A DNA stretch of 64,000 nucleotides from Shinella zoogloeoides (GCF_033705735.1 NZ_CP131130.1:437001-501000), one strand, 5' to 3'; counted from the stretch's first letter, positions 20,999 through 29,810 are shown. Made by a program: numbers and translations. Notes: a model not told the origin generated them from the letters alone.

Positions 20999-21097
20999 GC
21001 CGCTTTCCTTTCCTTCCCGGAACGCCACCTCTGCGACCGGTCCTGCCGATGTGTAAGGGAAGGGAAAAAAGCGGACATGAGTGTTTGATTCAGCGAT

Positions 21098-21116
21098 GCT
21101 TAGGCGGTCGCTAAGC
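21098..21116 (-). promoter_or_regulatory. Candidate LysR-type operator upstream of the flavin monooxygenase
   Basis: Perfect dyad GCTTAG-N7-CTAAGC containing a T-N11-A core. It matches the skeleton of the site at 16935-16953 and lies 100 bases before the monooxygenase start. It could equally serve the divergent LacI-family gene that starts 128 bases away. Confidence 0.5.
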
Positions 21117-21244
21117 CATGGAATCGCCGCCGCCCAACGAGGGGCGGAATGGAAAAGGCGGAGGATGCCATTTTGGAGCGCGCGTGATCGGCAAGGTTGG
21201 GCTAGATTCGGATTCGCCCTGAAGCCATCGAAGGACGCCGCACC

Positions 21245-22245
21245 GTGAGCAAGCCGAACTACCGCGACATCGCCCGCCATGCCGGCGTGGGGACGGCGAC
21301 GGTCGAGCGGGTGCTGAACGGGCGCGGCGGCGTGCGGCCGGACCTCGTCGCCAGGGTGGTGATCGCCGCGCGCGCCCTCAAATATCCACGCACGCTGCCC
21401 GATACGCATCGCGGGCTGCTGCGCATCGAGGTGCTGATGGTGCGGCCGGAGACGACGTTCTACCGGCGGCTTTCCCGGGCCTTCGAGCGCATCGCCGCGA
21501 CGCTCGATCCGCTGGTGGTCGTCCAGCGCAGCTTCACCGAGGAGATGAAGCCGGAGGCGATCGCAAGGCGCATCCTTTCCACCGAGACGCCGCGCGCGGG
21601 CCTCATCCTCGCCGTTCCCAACAGCCCGCTGATCAGCGCGGCGGTGGAGGCGGTGGTCGCCCGGGGCATTCCGGTCGTCCATGTCGTCACGCGCGCCTCG
21701 GGCCATACGGGCGAGTTCGTCGGCATCGACAATCACGCGGCGGGCCGCACGGCCGCCTACTTCATCGCGCGCATGGCGCGGGCGCAAGGCCCGGTCGTCG
21801 CCCTCTGTCATCCCATCTACCAGGTGCATCGCGACCGCATCCGCGGCTTTTCCGACTATTTCCTCAAGCATCCCGGCCCCATCGCCTTCGAATGGCTCGG
21901 CTTCACCCGCGACGAGGAGCATTTCAGCGCGGAAACGCTGGCGATGGTGCTCGAAAGGCACCCCGATCTCGTCGGCCTCTACAATGCGGGCGGGGCGAAT
22001 GCGGCGCTGATCAGCGTGCTGCAGCGCCACCCGCGCGGGCGTGACATCCTCTTCGTCGGCCATGAGCTGACGGACTATACCGCGCGGCGCTCGGCGAGGG
22101 CATCATGGACGTGGTGCTGGACCAGGCGCCGGAGGCGCAGGCCCAGCGCGCTCTCGATCTCGTCCTGCGCCGGATCGGCCTGACCGACATCGAGCCGGAC
22201 CGCAATCCCATCCGCTTCATCACCATCACGGCCGAGGGGCTTTGA
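21245..22245 (+). CDS. LacI-family transcriptional regulator (3' frameshift)
   Basis: Regulator of about 333 residues. The N-terminal headpiece YRDIARHAGVGTATVERVLNG is a LacI helix-turn-helix with hinge helix, followed by a periplasmic-binding-like sensor domain. The frame breaks at the GG at 22086-22087. Adding one G restores TARALGEGIMDVVLDQAPEA and the normal ending at TGA 22245. The unusual TVERVLNG recognition helix places it in the group that regulates inositol/sugar-like operons. It lies just upstream and co-directional with the diiron hydroxylase operon, which also encodes a sugar-type binding protein, so it probably senses that operon's substrate. Confidence 0.87.
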
Positions 22246-22272
22246 TCTGATTTGATCAAGGAAGCCTTCGGT

Positions 22273-22370
22273 GCGCCGCCCTGTTCCTGATATTTTTCAA
22301 GTCAGGAGGAGGGCCGGCGGCGCTCTCCCGTCATCCGGCAATTGTGCGGGCGAAAGCCCGAAGGAGAGCG
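22273..22370 (+). promoter_or_regulatory. Candidate structured mRNA leader that can mask the ribosome binding site
   Basis: Between the LacI gene and the hydroxylase gene. GCGCCGCC (22273-22280) pairs with GGCGGCGC (22316-22323) around an inner stem TCCTGA/TCAGGA. GCTCTCC (22322-22328) pairs with GGAGAGC (22363-22369), which contains the Shine-Dalgarno GGAG of the hydroxylase gene. Inside that second stem sits a CGGGC-GAAA-GCCCG hairpin with a GNRA loop. The two long stems overlap by two bases, so they compete slightly. I recognise no known riboswitch family. Confidence 0.4.
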
Positions 22371-22372
22371 CA

Positions 22373-23407
22373 ATGGACGATCTGAAATACGGCAAGCGCA
22401 ACAAGCGCGGCGACTGGGCGCCGAACGATCCGGTGGAGACCGCGCCGCTGTTCGCCTTCCCGCCGAAGCTTATGGCGATCCTCAAGTGGTTGCCGCACTA
22501 TTTCTTCCCCTGGAACGTCATCTTCGCGCTCTCGGCGGTCGCCTACTGGGCCTGGGTGATCCCCCCGGTCGAGACGATGAAGACGCTCGCCATCGGCTGG
22601 GCGCTCTGGCTCTATGCGGTGAACGCGGTCTGCGTCTTCCTGTTCTACGGTGCCTTCGAGCTTCACCTCTACGTGCTGAAGCGGCAGGAGAACCGCTTCA
22701 AGTACAATGGCAGGTTCCCCTCCGACCAGAAGAACAACGTCTTCTGGTTCGACCGCCAGAACGTCGACAACATGCTGCGCACGTTCCTGTCGGGCGTGAC
22801 GATCTGGACGGCCATCGAGGTCGGCATGCTCTGGGCCTATGCCAACGGCTATGCGCCCTGGCTGACCTTCGCGGAGAACCCGTGGACGCTGGCGCTGGTC
22901 GCGCTCGTCGTGCCGATCATCCACGAATTCCACTTCTTCTGCATTCACCGGCTCATCCACGTGCCGTTCCTCTACAAGTGGGTGCACTCGGTCCACCACA
23001 ATTCGGTGAACCCGTCGCCGTGGTCGTCGCTGTCCATGCATCCGGTCGAGCATTTCCTCTATCTCGGCACGGCCTTCTATCACCTGATCCTGCCGTCCAA
23101 CCCGGTGCTGATGCTCTACCAGCTCCACTATGCCGGCTTCGGCGCCATTCCCGGCCATGTCGGCTTCGACAAGGTGGAGGTCGGCGAGGACAAGCTGGTC
23201 GATAGCCATTCCTATGCGCATTACCTGCACCACAAGTATTTCGAGGTGAACTACGGCGATGCCCTGATCCCGCTCGATAAGTGGTTCGGCACCTGGCACG
23301 ACGGCTCGCCGGAGGGCGAGGCCCGCATGCAGGAGCGCTACCGCAGGCGCAAGGAAAAGCTCGCCGCCCGCAAGGCCCGCACCGAAGTCCGGGGAGCAGC
23401 CGAATGA
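22373..23407 (+). CDS. Membrane diiron hydroxylase/desaturase (sterol desaturase superfamily)
   Basis: A 344-residue integral membrane protein of the fatty acid hydroxylase/sterol desaturase superfamily. The histidine clusters that hold the non-haem diiron centre are present: HEFHFFCIHRLIH, then HSVHH, then HYLHH. Hydrophobic segments lie around residues 45-70, 80-100 and 140-190. ATG 22373 follows AAGGAG by 6 bases. The next gene, a Rieske ferredoxin, overlaps its stop (ATGA) and a ferredoxin reductase follows two genes later, so electrons for O2 activation are encoded locally. The substrate is unknown. A sugar-type binding protein in the operon suggests something polar rather than a sterol. 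Confidence 0.88.
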   Translation: MDDLKYGKRNKRGDWAPNDPVETAPLFAFPPKLMAILKWLPHYFFPWNVIFALSAVAYWAWVIPPVETMKTLAIGWALWLYAVNAVCVFLFYGAFELHLYVLKRQENRFKYNGRFPSDQKNNVFWFDRQNVDNMLRTFLSGVTIWTAIEVGMLWAYANGYAPWLTFAENPWTLALVALVVPIIHEFHFFCIHRLIHVPFLYKWVHSVHHNSVNPSPWSSLSMHPVEHFLYLGTAFYHLILPSNPVLMLYQLHYAGFGAIPGHVGFDKVEVGEDKLVDSHSYAHYLHHKYFEVNYGDALIPLDKWFGTWHDGSPEGEARMQERYRRRKEKLAARKARTEVRGAAE

Positions 23408-23715
23408 CCTGGGTATCCGCTTGCAGGATTGACGATATCGAGCAGGAGGGCGCCGTGCGCTTCGACCATGGCGGCCGCACCTATGCGATCTACCGCGGCC
23501 CGGACGACAGCGTCTATTGCACGGCGGGCCTGTGCACCCATGAGGCGATCCATCTTGCCGACGGACTCGTCATGGATTTCGAGGTGGAATGTCCCAAGCA
23601 TTCCGGCGCCTTCGACTATCGCACCGGCGAGGCCCTCCGGCTTCCCGCCTGCGAGAACCTGAAGACCTATCCCGCCGAGGTGATCGACGGCGAGGTGCGC
23701 GTGGCCCTTTCCTGA
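23404..23715 (+). CDS. Rieske-type [2Fe-2S] ferredoxin
   Basis: A 103-residue single-domain Rieske protein. The cluster ligands are Cys44 and His46 (LCTHE) and Cys63 and His66 (CPKHSG), spaced as in bacterial oxygenase ferredoxins. No signal peptide or membrane anchor is seen, so it is cytoplasmic. Its start codon overlaps the stop of the diiron hydroxylase gene. It would shuttle single electrons from the reductase encoded downstream to the hydroxylase. It is too small to be a Rieske oxygenase alpha subunit, so it is a carrier and not the oxygenase itself. Confidence 0.93.
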   Translation: MTWVSACRIDDIEQEGAVRFDHGGRTYAIYRGPDDSVYCTAGLCTHEAIHLADGLVMDFEVECPKHSGAFDYRTGEALRLPACENLKTYPAEVIDGEVRVALS

Positions 23716-23791
23716 AGGCCCGCATCATCGATCGGCCCTTCGGGCCTCCGGTGTGCGAGCGGGTGAACCGGCACCCATTGGGAGGAATGAC

Positions 23792-24736
23792 ATGAAATCT
23801 CTATGCCTGGCGGCCGTTCTGGCCGCCTTGATGGGAAGCGCTGCTTCGGCCGAGACGATCGGCGTCTCGATGCAGAGCTTCGACAACAATTTCCAGACGC
23901 TGCTGCGCGAGGGCATCGGCGCCCGCGCCGCCGAGGTGAACGGCGTCAACGTGCAGGTCGAGGACGCGCAGACCGACATCTCCAAGCAGCTCAACCAGGT
24001 GAACAACTTCATCGCCGCCGGCGTCGATGCGATCATCATGACGCTGACGGACACCTCCGCCGCCCCCGGCGTCAGCGAGGCGGCGTCCAAGGCCGGCATT
24101 CCGCTCGTGTTCCTCAATCTCGAGCCGGAAAACCTCGCCAGTCTTCCCGAAAAGCAGGCCTATGTCGGCTCGAAGGAGACGGATGCCGGGCGGCTTGCCG
24201 GGGAGGCGGCCTGTTCGCTGCTGAAGGAGAAGGGCAAGGCATCGGATGCGCAGGTCTATATCCTCATGGGCGACCTTGCCCATCAGGCGTCGCGCGACCG
24301 CACCTCCTCCTTCAAGGACGCCCTGGCGGGCGGCGACTGCAAGGCCGTGACGATCGCCGACGAGCAGTCCGCCGCCTGGACGCGCACCAATGCGATGGAC
24401 CTGACGACGAACTGGATCACCGCCGGCCAGCCCATCGACGTGGTCTTCGCCAACAACGACGAAATGGCCATCGGCGCCATCCAGGCGCTGAAGGCGGCGG
24501 GCGTCTCCATGGACGACGTGATCGTCATCGGCATCGACGCCACGCAGGACGGCCTTGCCGCCATGGCGGCCGGCGATCTCGACGCGACCGTGTTCCAGAA
24601 CGCCAGGGGCCAGTCCGGCAGCGCGCTGGACGCCGCCGTGGCGCTCGCCCGCGGCGAGGCCGTCGACAGGCAGGTCTGGGTGCCCTTCGAGCTCGTCACG
24701 CCGAAGAACATGGCGGACTATTCCACGCGGAACTGA
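23792..24736 (+). CDS. Sugar-type ABC transporter substrate-binding protein
   Basis: A 314-residue periplasmic binding protein of the ribose/galactofuranose group (peripla_BP_4). The signal peptide is MKSLCLAAVLAALMGSAASA, then ETIGVSMQSFDNNFQ. Interlobe segments include NNDEMAIGAIQAL and VIGIDATQDGLAAM, typical of cyclic polyol or sugar binding. ATG 23792 follows GGAGGA by 6 bases. No ATPase or permease lies in this operon, so it must borrow an importer elsewhere or act in sensing. It sits between the Rieske ferredoxin and the reductase gene, which ties ligand capture to the hydroxylation system. Confidence 0.9.
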   Translation: MKSLCLAAVLAALMGSAASAETIGVSMQSFDNNFQTLLREGIGARAAEVNGVNVQVEDAQTDISKQLNQVNNFIAAGVDAIIMTLTDTSAAPGVSEAASKAGIPLVFLNLEPENLASLPEKQAYVGSKETDAGRLAGEAACSLLKEKGKASDAQVYILMGDLAHQASRDRTSSFKDALAGGDCKAVTIADEQSAAWTRTNAMDLTTNWITAGQPIDVVFANNDEMAIGAIQALKAAGVSMDDVIVIGIDATQDGLAAMAAGDLDATVFQNARGQSGSALDAAVALARGEAVDRQVWVPFELVTPKNMADYSTRN

Positions 24737-24793
24737 TCCTCCCCGCCGGTGCGTTTCCGAGCGCGCCGGCAACATTTTCCCATGGAGAGCCTC

Positions 24794-25999
24794 ATGAACG
24801 GGATCGTCATCATCGGCGCGGGCGAAGCGGGCACCCGTGCGGCCTTCGCGCTTCGCGAGGCCGGGTTTTCCGGTCCGGTCACGCTGGCCGGCACGGAGCC
24901 GCATCTTCCCTATGAGCGCCCGCCGCTCTCCAAGCCGCTGGACGGCGCCGTCCAGATGAAACCGATCTGCTCGGCCGAGGCTCTCGAAGCCGCCGGCATC
25001 GACTATCTTCCCGGCATGCCGGTAGTGCAGATCGACACCGCCCGTCGCCACCTTCTCCTCGGCGACGGGCGGACGCTTGCCTATGACAGGCTGCTCCTTG
25101 CCACCGGCGCGCGGCCCCGCCGGCTCGCCTGCCCGGGCGCCGAACGGGCGCTCGACTTCCGCACCTTCGCGGATGCGGCGGCGATCTTCTCCCGCGTTGA
25201 AGGGGTGGAAACCGTCGCGATCGTCGGCGGCGGGCTGATCGGCATGGAGCTTGCGGCGGTGCTGCGCGGCAAGGGCGTCGCCGTCGGCGTCGTCGAGGCG
25301 GCGGCAAGGCCCCTCGGCCGCGCCGTGCCCGCGCGCCTTGCCGCGCGGCTGCATGCGCGCCATGCCGAAGAGGGCGTGCGGTTCCACCTCGGGCAGGGGA
25401 TCGCCGAAATCACGCCCGATGCGGTCTTGCTGGCCGATGGCACGCGGGTTCCGGCCGATATCGTCGTCTCGGCCATCGGCGTCGTGCCGGATACCGGCCT
25501 TGCCGAGGCGGCGGGGCTCGCGACCGGCAACGGCATCCTGACGGATGCCTTCCTGCGCACCAGCGATCCGCATGTCTTCGCGGCGGGCGACTGCGCGGCC
25601 GTGTCCGTGGCCGGCGGCGGGCATGTCCGGTTCGAAAGCTGGCGCAACGCGCGCAGCCAGGCCGAAACCGCCGCGCGCAACATGGCGGGCGCGAGCGAAG
25701 CCTTCGCCGCAATCCCGTGGTTCTGGTCCGACCAGTACGATCTCGGCTTGCAGGTCGCGGGCCTGCCCCAGCCGGGGCATGACTGCATCCTGCGGCCGGC
25801 CGGGGAGGGAGAGCTGGAATTCTATCTCGACGGCGGGCGTCTCGTGGCCGCCGCCGGCCTCGGGCCGGGCAACAGCCTTGCGAAGGACATCAAGCTCGCC
25901 GAGATGCTGATCGCCGCCGGCATCAGCCCGGATCCCGCCGCGCTCGCGGACCCCGCCGTGAACCTCAAGGCCCTCCTCAAGAGCGCGCGGGCGGCGTAA
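24794..25999 (+). CDS. Ferredoxin reductase (rhodocoxin/putidaredoxin reductase type)
   Basis: A 401-residue FAD and NAD(P)H-dependent reductase. The FAD motif IIGAGEAGTRAAFAL is at the N-terminus, YERPPLSK is next, the NAD motif IVGGGLIGMELAAVL is mid-protein, and the second FAD contact is FAAGDCAA. The C-terminal reductase domain with WFWSDQYDLGLQVAG is diagnostic of enzymes that feed [2Fe-2S] ferredoxins of oxygenases. ATG 24794 follows GGAGAG by 5 bases; ATG 24782 is an alternative. Its partner is presumably the Rieske ferredoxin two genes upstream. Its stop overlaps the next start (TAATG). Confidence 0.92.
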   Translation: MNGIVIIGAGEAGTRAAFALREAGFSGPVTLAGTEPHLPYERPPLSKPLDGAVQMKPICSAEALEAAGIDYLPGMPVVQIDTARRHLLLGDGRTLAYDRLLLATGARPRRLACPGAERALDFRTFADAAAIFSRVEGVETVAIVGGGLIGMELAAVLRGKGVAVGVVEAAARPLGRAVPARLAARLHARHAEEGVRFHLGQGIAEITPDAVLLADGTRVPADIVVSAIGVVPDTGLAEAAGLATGNGILTDAFLRTSDPHVFAAGDCAAVSVAGGGHVRFESWRNARSQAETAARNMAGASEAFAAIPWFWSDQYDLGLQVAGLPQPGHDCILRPAGEGELEFYLDGGRLVAAAGLGPGNSLAKDIKLAEMLIAAGISPDPAALADPAVNLKALLKSARAA

Positions 26000-26820
26000 T
26001 GCAGAAACTGCTGTTCTTCCAGTCGCTCTGGGCCATGGAACGCCGGCATACGGACGGGCACGAGCGGAGCCTTGCGGAAAACATCGCGATGATCGCAGAG
26101 GCGGGCTTCGACGGCGTCAGCGCGCATTACACGAAGCGCGCGGACGTCAGGACGCTGGACGAGGCGCTGCGGGGAACCGGCCTCGGGATCGAGGGCGTCT
26201 GCTTCCCGCGCACCGTCGAGGACCTGCGCCTGCCGCTGGAACTGGCCGCCGAATATCCGGTGAGACATATCAACCTCCAGCCCGATATCCGCCTGCGCCG
26301 GGTGGAGGATTGCCTGCCGCTGCTCGACGGCTGGATGGCGCTTGCCGAGCAGGCCGGCATTCCGGTCTTCATCGAGACGCACCGCGACCGCATGACGACG
26401 GACCTGTTCTTCACGCTCGATCTGCTCGACCGCCGCCCCGATCTGCCGCTTCTCGCCGATCTCTCGCATTTCCTCGTCGGCCGGGAATTCGCCTTTCCGG
26501 TCGAGGAGGAGAACCACGCCCTCATCCGGCGCATCCTGGAAAATGCCAAAGCCTTCCACGGCCGCGTCGCCTCGCGCGAGCAGGTGCAGATCGAGATCTC
26601 CTTCCCGCATCACCGCCCCTGGCTCGACCTCTTCCTTAACTGGTGGGACGACGGCTTCCGCCACTGGCGCGCAAATGCGGCCGAGGATGCCGAGCTGGTC
26701 TTCACCTGCGAACTCGGCCCCAAGCCCTATGCCATCACCGGAAGGGACGGCAACGACACGACGGACCGCTGGGCGGAGGCCTTGATGCTGCGGCAGGAGG
26801 TGCGCGCGCTCTGGAAGTGA
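25999..26820 (+). CDS. Sugar phosphate isomerase/epimerase-like TIM barrel
   Basis: A 273-residue protein of the xylose isomerase-like TIM barrel superfamily. Candidate metal ligands are placed as in the family: Glu in FIETHRD, Asp and His in LADLSH, and Glu in FTCELGP. Members act as isomerases, epimerases or keto-hydroxyacid tautomerases on sugar-like molecules. It is translationally coupled to the reductase gene and closes the operon. Together with the sugar-type binding protein and LacI regulator it suggests that the hydroxylase product is a polyol- or sugar-like compound. The reaction is not known. Confidence 0.85.
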   Translation: MQKLLFFQSLWAMERRHTDGHERSLAENIAMIAEAGFDGVSAHYTKRADVRTLDEALRGTGLGIEGVCFPRTVEDLRLPLELAAEYPVRHINLQPDIRLRRVEDCLPLLDGWMALAEQAGIPVFIETHRDRMTTDLFFTLDLLDRRPDLPLLADLSHFLVGREFAFPVEEENHALIRRILENAKAFHGRVASREQVQIEISFPHHRPWLDLFLNWWDDGFRHWRANAAEDAELVFTCELGPKPYAITGRDGNDTTDRWAEALMLRQEVRALWK

Positions 26821-26845
26821 GCGGAGGCGGCGAAGCCGCCGCCGC
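26821..26845. terminator. Hairpin between convergent operons
   Basis: GCGGAGGCGGC, loop GAA, GCCGCCGCCGC, with one mismatch in an 11-bp stem. It exactly fills the space between the isomerase stop and the GntR stop, and could end both transcripts. No T run is present. Confidence 0.55.
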
Positions 26846-27508
26846 TTACGCCTGCTCGGAGGCCCGTTCCAGCGCCTTCAGCATGGTGCGTTCGGCAAGG
26901 TTCAGATAGGTCTCCATCTGCGTCGCCGCCTCGTGCGGCCGGTTCTCCTCGAGAAGGGTCACGATGGCGTCGTTCATGTCGACGAAGGGCGCGTGCAGGT
27001 GCTCCGGGTCGTTGAGCAGCCCGAAGCAGAGGCGCAACTCCGCCGAGATGCGCTCGTAGAACTCGTTGAGCCGCACGCTGTCGGAAAGGTCGATGATGGC
27101 GGTGTGGAAGATCATGTTGGCGCTGCCGACGCCGAGCCAGTCGCCCTTTTCGCGCTCCTGCTGCGCCCGGCCCACGGCCTCGCGCATCACCCGGATCGCC
27201 GGATGCTGGTGCCATGCCTGGCGCAGTGCGCCGCATTCCAGCATGCGCCGCACGCGGTAGATGTCGATGATCGAGGCCATGGAGGGCACGGCGACGAAGA
27301 CGCCGCGATTGGCCTCGTGCCGCAGCAGCCCATCCTTGGTGAGCAGGCGGAAGGCCTCGCGCAGCGAATTGCGCGAGACGTCGAAACGCTCGCTGAAGGC
27401 CGCCTCCGAAAGGCGCTGGCCGGGCGAGAGCTCGCCCGAGATCAGCAGCGTTCGAATGCGCCGCGCCAGCCGGTCCGCCAGCGGCAGGCCATTACCATCC
27501 TCGCTCAT
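26846..27508 (-). CDS. GntR-family (FadR/VanR-type) transcriptional regulator
   Basis: A 220-residue regulator: winged helix-turn-helix at residues 10-75 (ISGELSPGQRLSEAAFSERF, SRNSLREAFRLL) and an all-helical FCD effector domain with the metal or ligand ligands expected in HTAIIDLSD and the late Asn/His positions. ATG 27508 is preferred to ATG 27535 because a GGAGG box lies 8 bases upstream. It is divergent from the 5-oxoprolinase-like operon. A TTGTT-G-AACAA dyad lies just before that operon's promoter, as expected for repression by a GntR protein. The ligand is unknown, perhaps a lactam or amino-acid derivative. Confidence 0.92.
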   Translation of the reverse strand: MSEDGNGLPLADRLARRIRTLLISGELSPGQRLSEAAFSERFDVSRNSLREAFRLLTKDGLLRHEANRGVFVAVPSMASIIDIYRVRRMLECGALRQAWHQHPAIRVMREAVGRAQQEREKGDWLGVGSANMIFHTAIIDLSDSVRLNEFYERISAELRLCFGLLNDPEHLHAPFVDMNDAIVTLLEENRPHEAATQMETYLNLAERTMLKALERASEQA

Positions 27509-27662
27509 GCCATCCTCCCCGTCCCAGGCTTTCAACCGCCGGAACGTGCCCTATTTCAATGCTGGCCTTAGCACGAATGCAGAAGGGACGGTGCGAAATT
27601 CGTCGCCAATCCCGTGCTATCTGATTGGTAAAAAGGCAGAAATAAGGAACGATAGGGAATTA

Positions 27663-27704
27663 TTGTTGAACAAAGTTGACATTTTTGTGTAGCAATGCAT
27701 CATT
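27663..27704 (+). promoter_or_regulatory. Promoter with GntR-type operator for the oxoprolinase-like operon
   Basis: A perfect -35 TTGACA (27676-27681) is followed after 17 bases by a -10 candidate ATCATT (27699-27704). Immediately upstream is the dyad TTGTT-G-AACAA (27663-27673), of the size and AT content bound by FadR/VanR-type regulators. It lies 50 bases before the transporter start, in an unusually AT-rich stretch. Confidence 0.6.
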
Positions 27705-27754
27705 CCACCATGCGCCACCCGCGAGGGGCGGGTGAAGGAGAGCGGAGAAATCTC

Positions 27755-29017
27755 ATGGAACAGAATGCAGCAGCGCCTGCCGCCACGGGTGTGGTCGCGC
27801 AGGGCGTCCACACCGTCAAGTCCCGTCGCGCCGCGCTCATCGCCGCGATCTTCCTGATGGCGACCAGCGCCATCGGCCCCGGCTTCATCACGCAGACGGC
27901 CACCTTCACCACGAAGCTCGGCGCCGCCTTCGCCTTCGGCATCCTTGCCTCGATCGTCATCGACTTCGTCGTGCAGCTCAATATCTGGCGCATCGTGACG
28001 CTGACGCGCATGCGCGCCTCCGACGTCGCCAATGCCGCCATTCCGGGCTCCGGCTATCTGCTCGCCGTCCTCGTCATCGTCGGCGGCCTGTTCTTCAATA
28101 TCGGCAATATCGGCGGCACGGGCCTCGGCCTCAACGCCGTCTTCGGTCTCGATCCGAAGATCGGCGGGGCGATCAGCGCGGTCTTCTCCATCGGCATCTT
28201 CCTGTCGAAGCGGGCCGGCCTTGCCGTGGACCGCTTCATCGTCTTCGCCGGCATCCTGATGATCGTGCTGACGCTCTACGTCGCCTTCGTCTCCGGCCCG
28301 CCGGTGGGCGAGGCGCTCTACCAGACGGTGCTGCCGGCGACGATCGACTTCGCGACGATCACGACGATCGTCGGCGGCACGGTCGGCGGCTACATCACCT
28401 ATTCCGGCGCGCACCGCCTGCTCGACCGCGGCATGGTCGGCCAGGAGCACCTGCCCGCCGTCAACCGCGCCGCGCTGACCGGCATCGCGGTGACCGGCCT
28501 GATGCGCTACGTGCTCTTCCTCGCCATTCTGGGCGTCGTGGCGAGCGGCGTCGTCATCGATACGTCCAGCCAGGTGGCGAACCCGGCCGCACAGGCCTTC
28601 CAGGCCGCCGCCGGCGATTTCGGCCTGCGCCTCTTCGGCATCATCTTCTGGGCGGCGGCGATCACCAGCGTCATCGGCGCGGCCTATACGTCGGTGTCCT
28701 TCATCACCGTCTTCAAGCACGATGTCAGCGAGCATACCCGCAACATGGCGACGGTGCTGTTCATCGCCGTCTCGCTGGTCTCCTATCTGCTGATGACCAC
28801 GCCGCCGGCCGCCATGCTGGTCTTCGTCGGCGGTCTCAACGGCCTCATCCTGCCCATCGGCCTGTCCATCTTCCTCTTCGCCGCCTGGAAGCGCGAGGAC
28901 CTGATGGGCGGCTACCGCTATCCGCGCTGGCTGCTCGTCCTCGGCGTCCTGGTCTGCGCATTGACATGGTATATGGGCTACAAGTCGGCCGGCACGATCT
29001 TCAGCCTGCTCGGCTAA
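27755..29017 (+). CDS. NRAMP-fold transporter lacking metal-binding motifs (YcsG-like)
   Basis: A 420-residue membrane protein with about eleven hydrophobic segments and overall NRAMP similarity. The hallmark metal-binding signatures are not there: the TM1 position of DPGN reads GPGF ([11 protein letters not shown]) and no MPH is seen at the TM6 position ([13 protein letters not shown]). It is the first gene of the oxoprolinase-like operon, as ycsG accompanies ycsF and kipIA in Bacillus. Transport of an organic acid or lactam rather than a divalent metal is therefore likely. The common label of metal transporter is probably wrong. ATG 27755 follows a GGAG box. Confidence 0.85.
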   Translation: MEQNAAAPAATGVVAQGVHTVKSRRAALIAAIFLMATSAIGPGFITQTATFTTKLGAAFAFGILASIVIDFVVQLNIWRIVTLTRMRASDVANAAIPGSGYLLAVLVIVGGLFFNIGNIGGTGLGLNAVFGLDPKIGGAISAVFSIGIFLSKRAGLAVDRFIVFAGILMIVLTLYVAFVSGPPVGEALYQTVLPATIDFATITTIVGGTVGGYITYSGAHRLLDRGMVGQEHLPAVNRAALTGIAVTGLMRYVLFLAILGVVASGVVIDTSSQVANPAAQAFQAAAGDFGLRLFGIIFWAAAITSVIGAAYTSVSFITVFKHDVSEHTRNMATVLFIAVSLVSYLLMTTPPAAMLVFVGGLNGLILPIGLSIFLFAAWKREDLMGGYRYPRWLLVLGVLVCALTWYMGYKSAGTIFSLLG

Positions 29018-29030
29018 TAGGGAGGAAATC

Positions 29031-29800
29031 ATGGTAGCGATCGATCTCAACAGCGACCTCGGTGAAAGCTATGGCGCCTGGCGCATGGGCGACGACGCGG
29101 CGATGCTCGCCGTCGTCTCCTCCGCCAACATCGCCTGCGGCTTCCATGCCGGCGACCCGGCGGGCATCTACCGCACGGTCAAGGCCGCCGCGCCGCCAAC
29201 GGCGTCGTGATCGGCGCGCACGTCTCCTACCCGGACCGCGTCGGCTTCGGCCGCCGCGACCTCGACGCGACGCCCGAGGAACTGATCGCCGACGTGATCT
29301 ACCAGATCGGCGCCATCAAGGGCGTCGCCGCCGCCGCCGGCACCACGGTGCGCTACGTCAAGCCGCATGGCGCGCTCTACAACCGCATCGCCTATGACGC
29401 CAGGCAGGGTCAGGCGGTGATCGACGGCATCAAGGCCGTGGATCCCTCGCTGATCCTGATGGGTCTTGCCAATGCCCCGATCCTCGATCTCGCCCGCCGC
29501 TCCGGCCTTGCCGTCGTCGCCGAAGCCTTCGCCGACCGGGCCTATACGCCGAAGGGCGAGCTCGTCTCGCGCCGCGAGGCCGGCTCCGTGCTGCACGACG
29601 AGAAGAAGATCGCCGACCGCATGGTGCAGCTTGCCCGCGAGGGCACGCTGGAAGCCATCGACGGCAGCACGATCCGCGTCGAGGCGCAGTCGATTTGCGT
29701 GCATGGCGACAGCCCCGGTGCCGTCGCCATCGCGCAGGAGATCCGCCGTCGCTTCGAGGCCGAGGGCATCGTCATCCGCTCCTTCGCCGACAAGGCGTGA
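29031..29800 (+). CDS. pxpA: LamB/YcsF family protein, 5-oxoprolinase subunit A-like (frameshifted)
   Basis: A LamB/YcsF protein of about 256 residues, the family of PxpA in the PxpABC 5-oxoprolinase. It starts [20 protein letters not shown], with [13 protein letters not shown] following. The frame breaks near 29192. One extra G gives [19 protein letters not shown] and the remainder is normal ([24 protein letters not shown]). ATG 29031 follows GGAGGA. In characterised bacteria PxpA works with PxpB and PxpC to open a lactam with ATP; here the partner is a PxpB-PxpC fusion two genes on. An indel error is the likely cause of the break. Confidence 0.88.
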
Positions 29801-29810
29801 GGGCGCGGTC

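Noticed and set aside
27755..29017. Manganese/iron transporter assignment
   Set aside because: Key NRAMP metal-binding motifs are missing and the operon concerns lactam/amide chemistry.
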